Below, in pieces: positions 52,950-63,560 of a stretch of DNA of 64,000 nt. Within the stretch, counting starts at the first letter, position 1, and every line of letters starts with the position of its first letter. The position numbers and the translations under genes were made by a program. The notes beneath the pieces were generated by a model. It searched no databases. It was given only the letters and a program-made list of their open reading frames with translations, and had not been told where the DNA came from. Source of the DNA: Dichotomocladium elegans (taxonomy: Eukaryota > Mucoromycota > Mucoromycetes > Mucorales > Lichtheimiaceae); assembly GCA_025716815.1 (NCBI GenBank), contig JAIXMN010000020.1, positions 788,340 to 852,339 on the forward strand, in the 5' to 3' direction.

Positions 52950-55900
52950 TTACCACTCGTCCTCATCGGAGAAGACCTCCTCACCACGCTTGCGACGCTC
53001 CATGCGCTCCTTCTTCTTCTTGCGGAGCTCCTTGGAGCTCAACTTCTCCTTCTTCTTGGTTGCCTTGATCGTATTACCCTGGGCGTCGACCATGTCCTCC
53101 TGCTCCTCCTCCTTGATGGCGGTTGTACCATTGCCAGAAACCCAGTTGTGGCCTGACGCGACGAGTTCGCCATTGTCGACCTTCCAGACTTCTGAGCAGA
53201 GCGCCTCCGAGAACTGGCGATTGTGGGTGACGATCACTACACCACCGCCGTAAGCCTTGATGGCAGCCGCAAGAGCACCCAGTGAGTCGCGGTCCAGGTA
53301 ATTGGTAGGCTCATCAAGCACCAGCATATGCGGACGATTCCACATGGCCGCACCAATGACCAGCTTGACCTTCTGGCCACCAGAAAGACCACGGATGCGG
53401 GAGTGGGTTGCAAACTCGGCCTCCAGACCAACCTCCTCCAAATGCTTTTCGATCTCCTTCGACGTAAGTGGGCGGTTCAGACCAAGCTTGGCTGCCTCCT
53501 GGGCATCGACTTCGGCAATCTTTTTACCAAAGCCCATCTGCTCCAAACGCTGGCGGGGGATCCAAGTGTTCTCGATGGATGACTTGCCAACCCACTGCAC
53601 CTCGTATTCGTACGACTGCTTGAGCTTGCGGCGACCGACGATCTCTTCGACTACGCGCTTTTCGCCCTCGATGACGAACACCTGATTCATCTGCTTCTCT
53701 TCCTCCTCAGTCACGACACGGTCGACCTTATCGAGCTCCTCACGATCTTCACCGGTCGCATAGCGCCACTGGATATACTCGTTCGGGGTGCTGTCAAGGT
53801 GTTTCTCAATGTGATGGAAGGCATGCTGCGCGACGTAGGCAATGCGCAGATTGGGATGCTTCCATACCGTGCCGCTCTCGGTCTCGAGCTCGCCTGTCAG
53901 CAGCTTGATAAGGGTCGATTTGCCGGCACCATTGGGCCCGATGACAGCCACACGCGACGCCAAAGAGCATTGCATCGAAATGTTCTTGAGCTGTTTGCGG
54001 CCGGAGCCGGGGTACGAGAAATCGACGTTCTTCATCTTGAGGATGGCACGCTCCTTGGTCTTGATACCCTCCAAAAATCCGGGCTCGGGGAAGCGGAAGG
54101 CCAGCTCGGAGGCTTCGAGCGAGTAGTACGACGCAGCACTAGGGACCTTCTTGACAAATTCAGAAAGATTACCCTTGTACCGCTTGAGCTTATAGTTCTT
54201 CTCGTAGTGGATGATATCTGAGCAGACGTGGTCCAGGAAGCCAGAATCGTGGGACACAATGATCGATGTGACCGTCTTGAGGCCGGTTAGGTAGTTCTCC
54301 AGCCATGCAACGTTGACTACGTCCAAGTGGTTGGTAGGCTCGTCGAGCAGAAGGATGTCGGCGTTCATGAGCATAGCACGGGCAAGAGCTAATTTCATCT
54401 TCCATCCACCAGAGAGCGAACCAATGGCCTGGTTGGTAACCATATCCTCAGAGAAACCATAGTCGCGAAGGATCTGAGCAACCTTGACACGGTCCTTGGT
54501 TTCCACGCCTTCGGATTGGATGATAAAGTCAACCAGGAGAGTATCGGCCACCGAACCGTCGATGTCGTGTTCAACATACACAGTCTTGAGTTCTGACTTG
54601 GGCGGGAAACCTTCGACCTGTTCGTTAGCAATAGCACGCATGAGAGTCGACTTGCCGCAACCATTGTGACCGCAGAGACCATAGCGGCGTCCACGCTTGA
54701 GTCGGAGGGCAGTGCGGTTAAGCAAAATCTTGGCACCATAGGCAAGCGAGAATTCACAATTGCAGAGGTCCTCACCCTCATCATCGTCCTCCTCAGGATC
54801 ATGGGGAGTGACAGCCTCCTCACACTTGTCGAGGGCCTTGAAAGCAAGAGCCTCAGCCTGATCAGCGGGCAGGAAGGATTTGACGTATGGGGACAGGGAC
54901 TTGATCCATACATCCTTGAAGAAATTCTTGGAGATGCAGAGGAACAAGGCGACATCGCGAAGGTACTTAATGGACACAGCGTAAAAGTCATCAACCTGGG
55001 CAGGCAACAGGCCCTTGACCACGGCTTCAACCTTGGCGGCCTTGTCAGCCTTCGAGAGGATCTCAACGTTGGATGTGCCGACCCGTTTCAACGTAGCTAG
55101 GGCTTTTTGGACAACACCACGGCACTCTGGGTCGGCGACGACGTCCTGGATCTTCTCCAGAGCGGGCAACAAAAGAGGGAGGAACGGGGCAGCAACCTCG
55201 GGATCATCAACAAGCTTGCACATGTTATCGATGATGAGGGCGGATTTGCGCTTGATGGGCGTAGCACGTTCGTTCAAGCCACGACTGAGAAGAGGGACCA
55301 TAATCGATAAGGTGGCAGAGTCAACCTCCTGCACAAAGGTGGTGGCACCGAGCAAGTGGATAGTCTCTGGAACGTTCTCCGGCTTGTTGATACAGGCAAT
55401 CACAGCAGGGATAAAGCGTTCGATATCCTTGTTGTTGACGAGGCTGCAAATATTACCCATGGTGGCTGTGGCAGCCTTCTTAACGTCGGCCTTCGTGTCC
55501 CACATGCAATCCGAAACAGTCGGAATGACGTCGGGGATGGTGACAAAGAACTGCTCTGGCTTGGTCTTGACAAGGTCATCCATCAGGGCCAATGAGAGCA
55601 TCTTCGTCTGCCATTTGCAAGAGTTACCCAGACCCTCAAGGAGGATAGAGACAATGATGGCAGTAGCAAAGACGTTAGCCTTGAGAACGATATCCTTCGC
55701 AGCGATGGCGGCCGATTTCTTCACTGCAGCTTGCTTGTCGGCCTGCAGTTCGAGGAGGTTGGACAAGAAAGGCAAGATGTAGGGTTCGACCTGGCCGTCG
55801 ACGCTTTTGATGGTGAGGGCCTTGATAACGGCAATGGCGGATAGACGAGCAGCGGGGCTCTTCTTGTTGTTGATGTCCTTGGAGATACCGTCAAGGATGC

Positions 55901-56123
55901 TAAATTGCTTGAGAGATTGGACGCCATGAGCGATAACGAAATCAGCGAGTTCTTCGGCGACAGACTCGCGATTGGCATCGGATGCGGAAGAAAGCTTGGT
56001 GGCGATATCCTTTGCTTTCTTGGTCTCAACCTCGCTGGGAGACCCACTGACGGCCACGGCCGACAGTTTCTTGGTCTCGACTTCGCTCTGGGTGTTCTTC
56101 GTAGCTGCGGCTGCGGCAGGCAT
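52950..56123 (-). CDS. TEF3: Translation elongation factor 3 (EF-3)
   Basis: Fungal-type ribosome-bound ATPase that releases deacylated tRNA from the E site during elongation. The single uninterrupted frame encodes 1057 residues (yeast 1044). HEAT repeats fill the first third (LSAIAVIKALTIKSVDGQVE, MLSLALMDDLVKTKPEQFFV). ABC domain 1 has Walker A GLCGHNGCGKSTLMRAI (about 470), signature LSGGWKMKLALARAMLMNAD and Walker B ILLLDEPTNHLD. ABC domain 2 has VIGPNGAGKSTLIKLLTGEL (about 710), LSGGQKVKLVIGAAMWNRPH and LVLDEPTNYLD. Between its motifs lies the chromodomain-like insertion (YEVQWVGKSSIENTWIPRQR) that is diagnostic for EF-3. The C-terminus is Lys/Arg-rich, ending in GEEVFSDEDEW. High expression is suggested by uniform, GC-leaning codon use and lack of introns. 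Confidence 0.98.
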   Translation of the reverse strand: MPAAAAATKNTQSEVETKKLSAVAVSGSPSEVETKKAKDIATKLSSASDANRESVAEELADFVIAHGVQSLKQFSILDGISKDINNKKSPAARLSAIAVIKALTIKSVDGQVEPYILPFLSNLLELQADKQAAVKKSAAIAAKDIVLKANVFATAIIVSILLEGLGNSCKWQTKMLSLALMDDLVKTKPEQFFVTIPDVIPTVSDCMWDTKADVKKAATATMGNICSLVNNKDIERFIPAVIACINKPENVPETIHLLGATTFVQEVDSATLSIMVPLLSRGLNERATPIKRKSALIIDNMCKLVDDPEVAAPFLPLLLPALEKIQDVVADPECRGVVQKALATLKRVGTSNVEILSKADKAAKVEAVVKGLLPAQVDDFYAVSIKYLRDVALFLCISKNFFKDVWIKSLSPYVKSFLPADQAEALAFKALDKCEEAVTPHDPEEDDDEGEDLCNCEFSLAYGAKILLNRTALRLKRGRRYGLCGHNGCGKSTLMRAIANEQVEGFPPKSELKTVYVEHDIDGSVADTLLVDFIIQSEGVETKDRVKVAQILRDYGFSEDMVTNQAIGSLSGGWKMKLALARAMLMNADILLLDEPTNHLDVVNVAWLENYLTGLKTVTSIIVSHDSGFLDHVCSDIIHYEKNYKLKRYKGNLSEFVKKVPSAASYYSLEASELAFRFPEPGFLEGIKTKERAILKMKNVDFSYPGSGRKQLKNISMQCSLASRVAVIGPNGAGKSTLIKLLTGELETESGTVWKHPNLRIAYVAQHAFHHIEKHLDSTPNEYIQWRYATGEDREELDKVDRVVTEEEEKQMNQVFVIEGEKRVVEEIVGRRKLKQSYEYEVQWVGKSSIENTWIPRQRLEQMGFGKKIAEVDAQEAAKLGLNRPLTSKEIEKHLEEVGLEAEFATHSRIRGLSGGQKVKLVIGAAMWNRPHMLVLDEPTNYLDRDSLGALAAAIKAYGGGVVIVTHNRQFSEALCSEVWKVDNGELVASGHNWVSGNGTTAIKEEEQEDMVDAQGNTIKATKKKEKLSSKELRKKKKERMERRKRGEEVFSDEDEW

Positions 56124-58139
56124 CGTTTGTTTTTTTGAGATTTTCTAAGGAAGTGAAGAGAATGGATGAGCGAGCACGAGGGAGTCCTCAAAAAAGTGAA
56201 GGGGTGAGGAAGGTGGGTGGTATGGATTGATGCAAAAAGGTGAAGAAGAAAACAGGAGGCTTGATGGGGCGTTGCACCTTTTAAAAAAAATTTTCAGACG
56301 TCAACTGACATCGATCCAGTCGCCAGGGAGCGTTTGGTACCAAAACGAGCTATCCTGAGTTTCAAATGCCTCAGTAATGTATCCTATATCAAGACGGGAC
56401 TCCGTGGTGAATTGTTGCCAACATCTCGTCGTTTTAACAACGACATGCAGTATTCCATCGAGCGCTCCAGGGACGGCGCCCTGAGTTGAAGGGAAAGAAA
56501 ATGATTATGCAGATCCAGAGACTGCATGAATCTGGGAGACTCATTTCATCCTCCCCTTCATACTCCTCCGGCAATTATCGCCACTTTTGTCGTTCCTATT
56601 ATTCCCCGCCTCAGCTATCTCTCATTGGCAACGGTTTGCTGCTATTCACGTATGTGGTTTTATTGCTCCCGTAAAAACGTATCTTGATAAAAGCGTGCTC
56701 CGATTGCAATTGGGGCGTCCATCACAACTTTTATGCACCCAAATTGAAATTTTCCGCCGCCGCATTTTGGGGGAGGGTGCGGAAGAAAGCACTTTTGGGG
56801 GAAGAAAGGGGATTGTAAAACTTATGTTTCCCGACCCGGCAACACAAAGTGCGTGTTTTCTTTTTCTACTCAGCCGTGAACTGCGTCGCTTTGTGTTCCA
56901 TGTGAATTCACACATAAAAGGTTCACGGATAGCCCATGAAGTGGTCCAGAAAATGCTTGCAAAGCATGTGCTGAGCAAATCCGTAAAATGAGAATGCTTG
57001 CAAATGGGGCTTGCTGACGATCATCCAGGAGGGGGGAGTTTTTTTTCAGGCACGGTTCTCATGCCACCCAATATTATTCTGTCGGCGTTGTCTCAGGATA
57101 AATTACGTTTGGTGTGTGTGGGAGAGGAAAATGTGATTGGTCAGGTTATAGATGCTACAAAACATCGCCTTGATCTTGACTATGATAACAAGTCAGAAGC
57201 CCAATAACGATGGGTAAGAAAGGGAGTTCTAAAATGCGATGAAAAAATAAAAGCAATACATGCAGTGTACATTCGATTTCGTCCTTTTACTAGCTTAGAT
57301 GCAGAGCGATAAGAATAAGTGGATACTGTTACCTTCTACATGCGGGAAACACCGTGGCATCGTCGGTGATTTTCACGCACCTCACGTATGGTGTGCCCAC
57401 ACAAACATACAGTACAAAAACACACAAACACAATGCCGCCGCTGTGATCGGCATGTGTATTTCTTATATAGGTGAAAAAAACGTCCGTTTTTGTTATAAG
57501 AGGGTTTTCCGTAGTATTACAAGCGCAAACTAATCGCTTTCCGTCAGTATCATATAGCTTTTTCTCTTCTTGAACATCCACAATTCCAGAGGGTGAGAAT
57601 GTTAGAGATCATAATACGCTTTATTATGAGTAAAGCAGATGAGAGGAGAGGGATACTACGTTTAATATCAATTATTACTGCGGAATTTCATGTTATTTGG
57701 TGAAGGTTTTGGTATGGGAACTGTCTAGCTTTTTTCTTGGCCCGAGTAATACAGCCGATGTAAAAAGGTCCTGCCATTCTTTCGCTCGTGTCGCAAACGA
57801 AAAGCCTGATCAGTCAATGATCGCTCACCATTTGGGGGTGGGGGATGGAATCAAATCAAACGGATGTCCCCATTATCACTGACTATTCCACAAAAGGTAT
57901 CGCCTTTATTGATTTGAGTCTGAAAAATGCATCACCCACTAAGCATTTTTGTGATATCTGTACACTATTTTTCAAAATCAAAGTCGCACTCTGCCAGTTC
58001 TGAAGTCGCAGGATCGCAAAAATACAAATCGCATTTTTGTCCAGAAATCTTTACGCGTCATGACAAATCGAATGTCACATACATGCACGAAAAGATGTCG
58101 CACAAAGAAAAAGCTTTCTCTTCTATACATTTTTCCATT
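56124..58139. other. Gene-free right flank of EF-3
   Basis: The first 200 bp are the purine/pyrimidine-rich EF-3 promoter and leader. Beyond that there are only unrelated short frames (56587-56991 and 56998-57207 on the plus strand are the longest), none with a domain or good exon joins. Confidence 0.4.
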
Positions 58140-58990
58140 CTGAAATGGGCAACCTCATTTTCTACCAAGATGGCCAAGGTCATGCCGTTGATGACCGTGG
58201 CTGTCCTGAACCTATGGACTATGCCATTGATGAGGAAATGTACTCACTTCAATCCGTTTTGTTCTGACACTGAATATCTGCGTAGTATATCGTGCAAAAA
58301 TAACCCTGAGTTTACTCCCACACATATTCCCCAGCGAAAGGATACAGACATTCGGATGAAAGAAGCTTGGCTCAAGCGCAGTTACACAGCATAAACTGAC
58401 CAAGACAAGGTCGGATTTTTCAAACGGAATGTTTGAGAAGGCCTTGAGCGCATCAGTTGCTAGGACTCCATATTCGTTCAGCCCAGCGATGGGCATTACA
58501 GTACGAGAAGGACCCTGACAGCATCTTTGAGAAACCTAACGCGGGGGGACCGTTCGCGTATTCTCAATGAAGAGCATAAGCGCATTATTTTAGAATGCGT
58601 TGATGAAGACCCATCCATTGTCCTAGAGTAGCTGCTCCAACGATCTGAGGGTTTCAAAGCATCTAAAACGACGCTCCATCGATTTATGAAAATGTATGCA
58701 ACTTGTCATTAAAAATGATTCGTTTCAGCCTATAGGCAGGAATAGTGCTGCGAAGATCCAAAAGCGCCTTGACTGAGTACGCAGATGGGATAGGACCGAC
58801 ATCAACTTCAAAAAGCTGCGTTTTTTCTTTGATGAGTCTGGATTCCATATTAACATTAAATGCAGCATGGCGTGGCCATGGTCTTATCCGGTATGATCGC
58901 TATAATACCAAATTATTTTATTGCAACTAACATTCACTGTCCTTTATAGATTAACCAATCGTACCCGTGCTTGATGAGCCATGGAAGATA
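58140..58990 (+). pseudogene. Tc1/mariner-type transposase relic
   Basis: Fragments of one transposase can be read in order through several frames. An N-terminal piece near 58146-58257 reads GNLIFYQDGQGHAVDDRGCP, then PMDYAIDEEMYSLQSVLF, ending at a stop. A helix-turn-helix piece near 58556-58680 includes LNEEHKRIILECVDEDPSIV and KASKTTLHRFMKMYA. The start of the DDE domain lies near 58765-58875, with RLD-stop-VRRWD then FFFDESGFHINIK, which contains the first catalytic Asp. Stops and frameshifts occur throughout. The rest of the catalytic domain is absent after 58990, where a GC-rich block begins. It is inactive. Confidence 0.65.
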
Positions 58991-59205
58991 GGAGTTTCTG
59001 AACACCCCTCCGCTCCATCCATTCTTTTTCGCTGCCACCGCAGGCCCATTCCGCTCCTTCCCTCCGCCGCCACCATCCCCTCGTCTGGCGCCCTGGCAGG
59101 CGCCGCCTGTCTCATCTGGAGTGCTGGCTCTCTCGTCCTGTCTCTCCGTCCGGGTTATCGCCGGGACTACCCAGGATAACTCCTGGGTCCTTCGGGGCTC
59201 TTGAG
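58991..59205. other. GC-rich block abutting the Tc1 relic
   Basis: About 200 bp clearly GC-richer than both sides, with an inverted repeat (GGCGCC-CTGGCA-GGCGCC near 59087-59104). It replaces the expected continuation of the transposase, so it is probably an insertion or rearrangement junction. Confidence 0.4.
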
Positions 59206-61139
59206 TGTAAGTTAAAGCGTATTCAGGAGTAGTGTTTTCTATTGACTAACAGGTTTTAATCCATGGATGCGAAATCTTTTTACCTATTGATACGACAACT
59301 TTATACAATTCTATGCGACATTTTTTTTTGTATTTTGCACGACATTATTTTATCTTGTTTACGACATTTATTTTTGAAAATGAAGTAAAACGGTTTACAG
59401 ACCTTTTAGTGCTCTTTACGAATTGGGAAGTTTGGACACTCCCATCTTTTATCCGAAAAGATCAACCCCATTTACTCTGCTATACACAACATCAATCTCG
59501 AAGTCATCACTGTAGGAAAAGGTTATTATAAATCCGAAGATCTGTATATAAAAATTTTAGAGAAAAGGATTACGAACCGATGGATTGTAAAGGTTCAGAC
59601 CGCTTACGCTACAGCAAACACACGTCATTCCCCAGGAGAACGGAAGCCTTGCGCATGGGGTTGTGATTTTTTCTGAGTGTGTCAGCGACAACAGAAAGGG
59701 TCAAGTATGAATGCGGCCCTAGGACGTCTCAGTCTGTGTATCCTTGCATTTCAACTGGCTTCTTAGCCTATGACCCCAGCATCGCTTTCCGTTCTTCAAG
59801 GTCGAATAGTTAGATTCTTCATTAGCAACGAGGATTTCTGCAAGTTCCATGTAACACGACTACTGTGGTTGATATATAGGAAACTACCGAAAAATGGACG
59901 GCCATCCCGTTGAAAAGCATGGTTAAGCTTAAAGGCAGGATTGGACTGTCCATTTCGTTTGGCCTTAGATTATTATACACATTTGTTGCAGGAACTGACG
60001 ATTGGTGTACTTGCGTGTGTGATTAAGTTAAAATACAAGGTAATGTGTGTTCCCTTGGAAACACATTGTTTAACAACGGCGCCATTCCTCACGAAACTGC
60101 GGTTGTAATAGAATTAAGATCTGGAGGGTCTACTGCAGTTCCTGGTCGTGTCTATCGTTTAATGTCTCCACAAAGTGTCTAAGGCGTTGCGCAAATAACA
60201 TTTGACTAGTGTCGGCCTATGCGGCTATAGTACGCTTCATCTTAGTCCTCTTTTAGGAAGAACATTGTTGAGATTAAGGAGATACATAGTTGTCGTATTT
60301 AAAAGGCTCGAATAATCTTAGTGGCAACTAACCAACTCTCGGATATTGCTCACCGCCATGATTAGTCAAATTTCAGAAACTTCACACATGATGTTCTAAT
60401 ATCAGGATTGATTTTGTGTCATTGTTATGCATTGTGAGCACTGATATGCACCAAGTACGGACCAAGACCTTCATTCTGGCTGTATAACCCCACATTTATT
60501 GTCCTAGCTGTATTGATTGAATTGTTCGACCGCACTTATTACTCTATCAATTCTTTGACTCATCACAATAAACCTCGTTATATGTCCCGTCCGCCTCTCC
60601 ATTCCATCCACGTAGTAGAAAATACCCTATAATAAAACACCACCAAATTACCATCGTCCCAATCAGATCACTATCTCAGTTCCGGTGACCTGTTCCAGAA
60701 GTCCTTTTGGTTCTGCCTTGTTCCTGGTAATAGAATCGTGAGGCCCGCAGCTCGGAGGTTGCAGAAGTGATTTCAAAGGCTTCGCCTCCCATTCTGCTAA
60801 AGGGTCAGGTAAGTGTCGCAACGAAGAAAGCTATGAATAATGGAGAAGTAGGGGGCGACTGTATGATGGAAAAGCTCTAACGAAACTTTAAAAAGACCAA
60901 GCACAAAAGACTTAGAACGTATCAACTATGATCTTTCTCGGTCGATCTTTGATATTTAACGGCCTCATCGACTGTTACCGGTTTTGTATGCGCGAGAACG
61001 AGTACGAAACAAAGAAATACGAAGTGAAAACGGCCACAAGCGGAGTAACCATGCGCAGCCGTCAACGATGATTCTTTGTTATTGCTTATCCCGTTTGCCA
61101 TGTCTATTAGATGGTTGATCAGCGCAGAGTTGCCAAAGA
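59206..61139. other. Gene-free stretch
   Basis: AT-rich sequence without a supported exon or recognised element. Confidence 0.4.
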
Positions 61140-61625
61140 ATTCAATTCTCTAGAGCCACTGAACTAGGGGTGACCGCTTGGGACGTCGCTGACGACAGCA
61201 CATCCTTGACGATAACCTCGCCGTTTGCCGAAAACTGGGTCAAATCAGACGTAGTTAGTTCGAGAAGAATCGCAAGAAGCTGTTTTACAAAAATGAGGTG
61301 AAGTAATGAAAAATGGCTACATTGGAGCTCTAAGTCTTGATGAAAGATTATATGATCCTCTTTCGACCGTCAAAGAGGTTACGTAAATTATCGGCGTTAT
61401 CTTTCGAAAGGATCTGATTTGCTAGAGCCATCGAACTAGGGTAACCCCTTGGGACTCTCTGACTACAAGACATCCTTGACGATAACCTCGCCGTTTGCCG
61501 AAAATGGGTCAAATCAGACGTAGTTAGTTCGAGAAGAATCGCAAGAGGCTGTTTTACACAAAATGAGGTGAAGTAATGAAAAATGATTACATTGAGCTCT
61601 AAGGCTTTGATGCAAGATTATAATT
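61140..61625. repeat. Direct duplication, 270-bp period, two copies
   Basis: Copy 1 (about 61146-61345) and copy 2 (about 61424-61620) share long blocks. For example, CATCCTTGACGATAACCTCG occurs at 61201 and 61471, and GAGGTGAAGTAATGAAAAAT near 61295 and 61565. Copies differ by scattered substitutions and 1-bp indels. Confidence 0.9.
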
Positions 61626-61899
61626 TTTGTAGTGACTTTTTTTTCTTAGTTCACATGCTAAAATGGAAAGGCATAGATTAAACGACCCATCTCACACCTC
61701 CCTTTTCTTCTTGCCAAAGATGTATTCACCATCAGCAACAGCAACAGCAACAGCAACAGCGATCTCTTCTCCGTGCTCCGGCCGGAAAACCTCCGCGCGA
61801 GGTGGTTGAGGGCAATGCCTACAGCATCCCTCAGGCGTCTGTTCGCTGCAGTCTCCGTCGTCGCCGCCTCACATACGGGAGGCCAATGCGGCAACGGGC

Positions 61900-62810
61900 A
61901 TCGACGCGGTGCTGGCGATGCTGGAATCGCGACCCGCACTGCCTGTCGCATCCGGGTATGACTCGGATGTATCCACAAGCGTCTCTTCGGAGATCTGCTT
62001 GGGATCATCCTTGTCTTCCCGGGGCGCAGGCGGATCGCGTGGTCCGCTTTGCCAGCGCGTCACTCCGGTCGTGCTCAACGTCGCTTTGGACCTTACAAAG
62101 CAGGCGCTGCTGGCCGTGCGCTCATGCCAGCAGCAGAACGACGAGAAGGAGCGATGCGCTGTACTTGCAGCAGTTACAGCAGCAGTACCAGCAGCATCAG
62201 CAGCAACAGCGCCAACAGCAACAGCGCCTCTGGCTTCAAGCCATGCGCCCGCCGCTCCTTTCTCCTCCTCTTCCCCCGGCCATAGCGTAGGTGCATCACG
62301 GCATCGGGCCACACACCTCGCTATGCGCCGTATCCGCATCCTCCTCTTCCCCCACGCCGGCTCCGCAAGCGCGTGGAGATTGACTTGGCTCCGGCCTCGT
62401 CGTCCCACCCTGCGTCTGGCCGGCGTGTTCCGCCACCCCCGCCGCCAGTACGTGTGCCGGCGCTGCAGGCGCTAGCGCCATATCCCCGTCCCCCTCTCAC
62501 GCCAGCAATGCGGAAGTGCTTCGGCATTCCGTATATGCTGCGTGATGGGGACGTGGTGATGAAGGTGGTGCGACGCCCTTTGTGGCCGTCGCGCCATGAG
62601 CAGATGTGGTTTTGGCCTTCGGGTAAGTGTTGGCTCTAGTTAAATCAACAAAGACTGACTATTTTTGCTTTCATAGGCCATTTCGGCGACGTTTCCCCCT
62701 TCCCCTCCTCCGCCCGCCCCCGCCCCGAGGAGCAGGGAGACAAGTTCATGGGACGGAGGGTGAACCCCACGGGAGTCATCTTGGGCCGGGGAGGATGGCT
62801 TCTTTTGTAG
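61900..62810 (+). pseudogene. GC-rich, Gln/Pro-rich protein gene, frameshifted
   Basis: Coding-like sequence passes through three frames. The first (about 61900-62150) reads IDAVLAMLESRPALPVASGY and DLTKQALLAVRSCQQQNDEK. The second (about 62155-62278) is Gln-rich (LYLQQLQQQYQQHQQQQRQQ). The third (about 62300-62622) reads RLRKRVEIDLAPASSSHPAS and CFGIPYMLRDGDVVMKVVRR, then PLWPSRHEQMWFWPSG. It then splices cleanly (donor G|GTAAGT at 62623, acceptor CATAG at 62676) to HFGDVSPFPSSARPRPEEQG, ending at TAG 62808-62810. Two frameshifts make it a decayed gene unless the assembly is wrong. GC content is far above the flanks. A diverged inverted copy of its last exon follows at 63301 onward. The family is not recognised. 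Confidence 0.4.
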
Positions 62811-63560
62811 CTCCTATGAAAGTATCAGCGGCCTTCGAGTTTGCAGCGCTTTGGCGACGCCTCCGCAGATCGGCAGCAGGCTTGCACACTGCCCGTCTGG
62901 GGCTATCTCTGCTCGATTCTAACGGAGATTGCTTCGAATCTTGATAAAGTAAGTTATGTCTTATCTCCATGAACACCGAGAAGTGTACCTTTTTCTTTTG
63001 GCAGCCTACAAGGCAAGAAATACGCTCAAAATTGAGAGAGCATTTGGTGACCAATGCGGCACATGGAAAAAGTCTGTTTCCACATCATCAACAACGACTG
63101 TTTTACTGTAAGTGCATATTTTCCCTTTCTACAGTCTGCGCCATGAAAATCTATTTACTAACTAACTTTATCCGGATGAAAGGTCTCCTCATCAAATGCC
63201 TGGTGTTGCGCTCTTAAGCGCATACCAGGTTTTTTATATCATGGACTTCCATTTCAGAAAACAGACACATCATTTAAAGAGCCACACACGTACACCAGAT
63301 GTGTTCATGAAGATAAGACATAACTTACTTTATCAAGGTTCGTAGCAATCTCCGTAGCACTTGAGCAGAGTAGCCCTGGGCGTGCGGTGTGTATGCCTGT
63401 TGTTGGTTTGCGGGGGTTAGCCAAGCGTTGCGGGCTCGGAGGTTGCTGAGAAATCATAGGAGCTGCAGAAGAAGTCGTCTAAACCGTCCCTCGATGGCTT
63501 TCCGTGTGGGCGATCCCGATGTCCCTCTTCTCCCTCTCCATCACCTCCCCCTTCTGTCCA
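62715..63560. repeat. Long inverted repeat (arms about 250 bp, 324-bp loop)
   Basis: The left arm's inner end is 62976 and the right arm's inner start is 63301. The innermost 56 bp (62921-62976 and 63301-63356) match at 52 of 56 positions as reverse complements. Outward the similarity continues but weakens, with recognisable blocks such as AGCTCCTATGA (near 62810 and near 63452) and CACAC-GC-CG. The outer left arm covers the last coding exon and 3' flank of the GC-rich decayed gene. Confidence 0.85.
63199..63229. repeat. Stem-loop followed by T6
   Basis: CCTGGT-GTT-GCGCT-CTTA-AGCGC-AT-ACCAGG forms a strong hairpin and is followed by TTTTTT. It lies in the loop between the two inverted arms. 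Confidence 0.7.

Noticed and set aside
53302..55782. Several long plus-strand frames
   Set aside because: They are antisense shadows of the EF-3 gene.
62901..63356. MITE with classical terminal inverted repeats
   Set aside because: Similarity extends well outside the supposed ends and no target-site duplication was found, so a larger inverted duplication explains it better.
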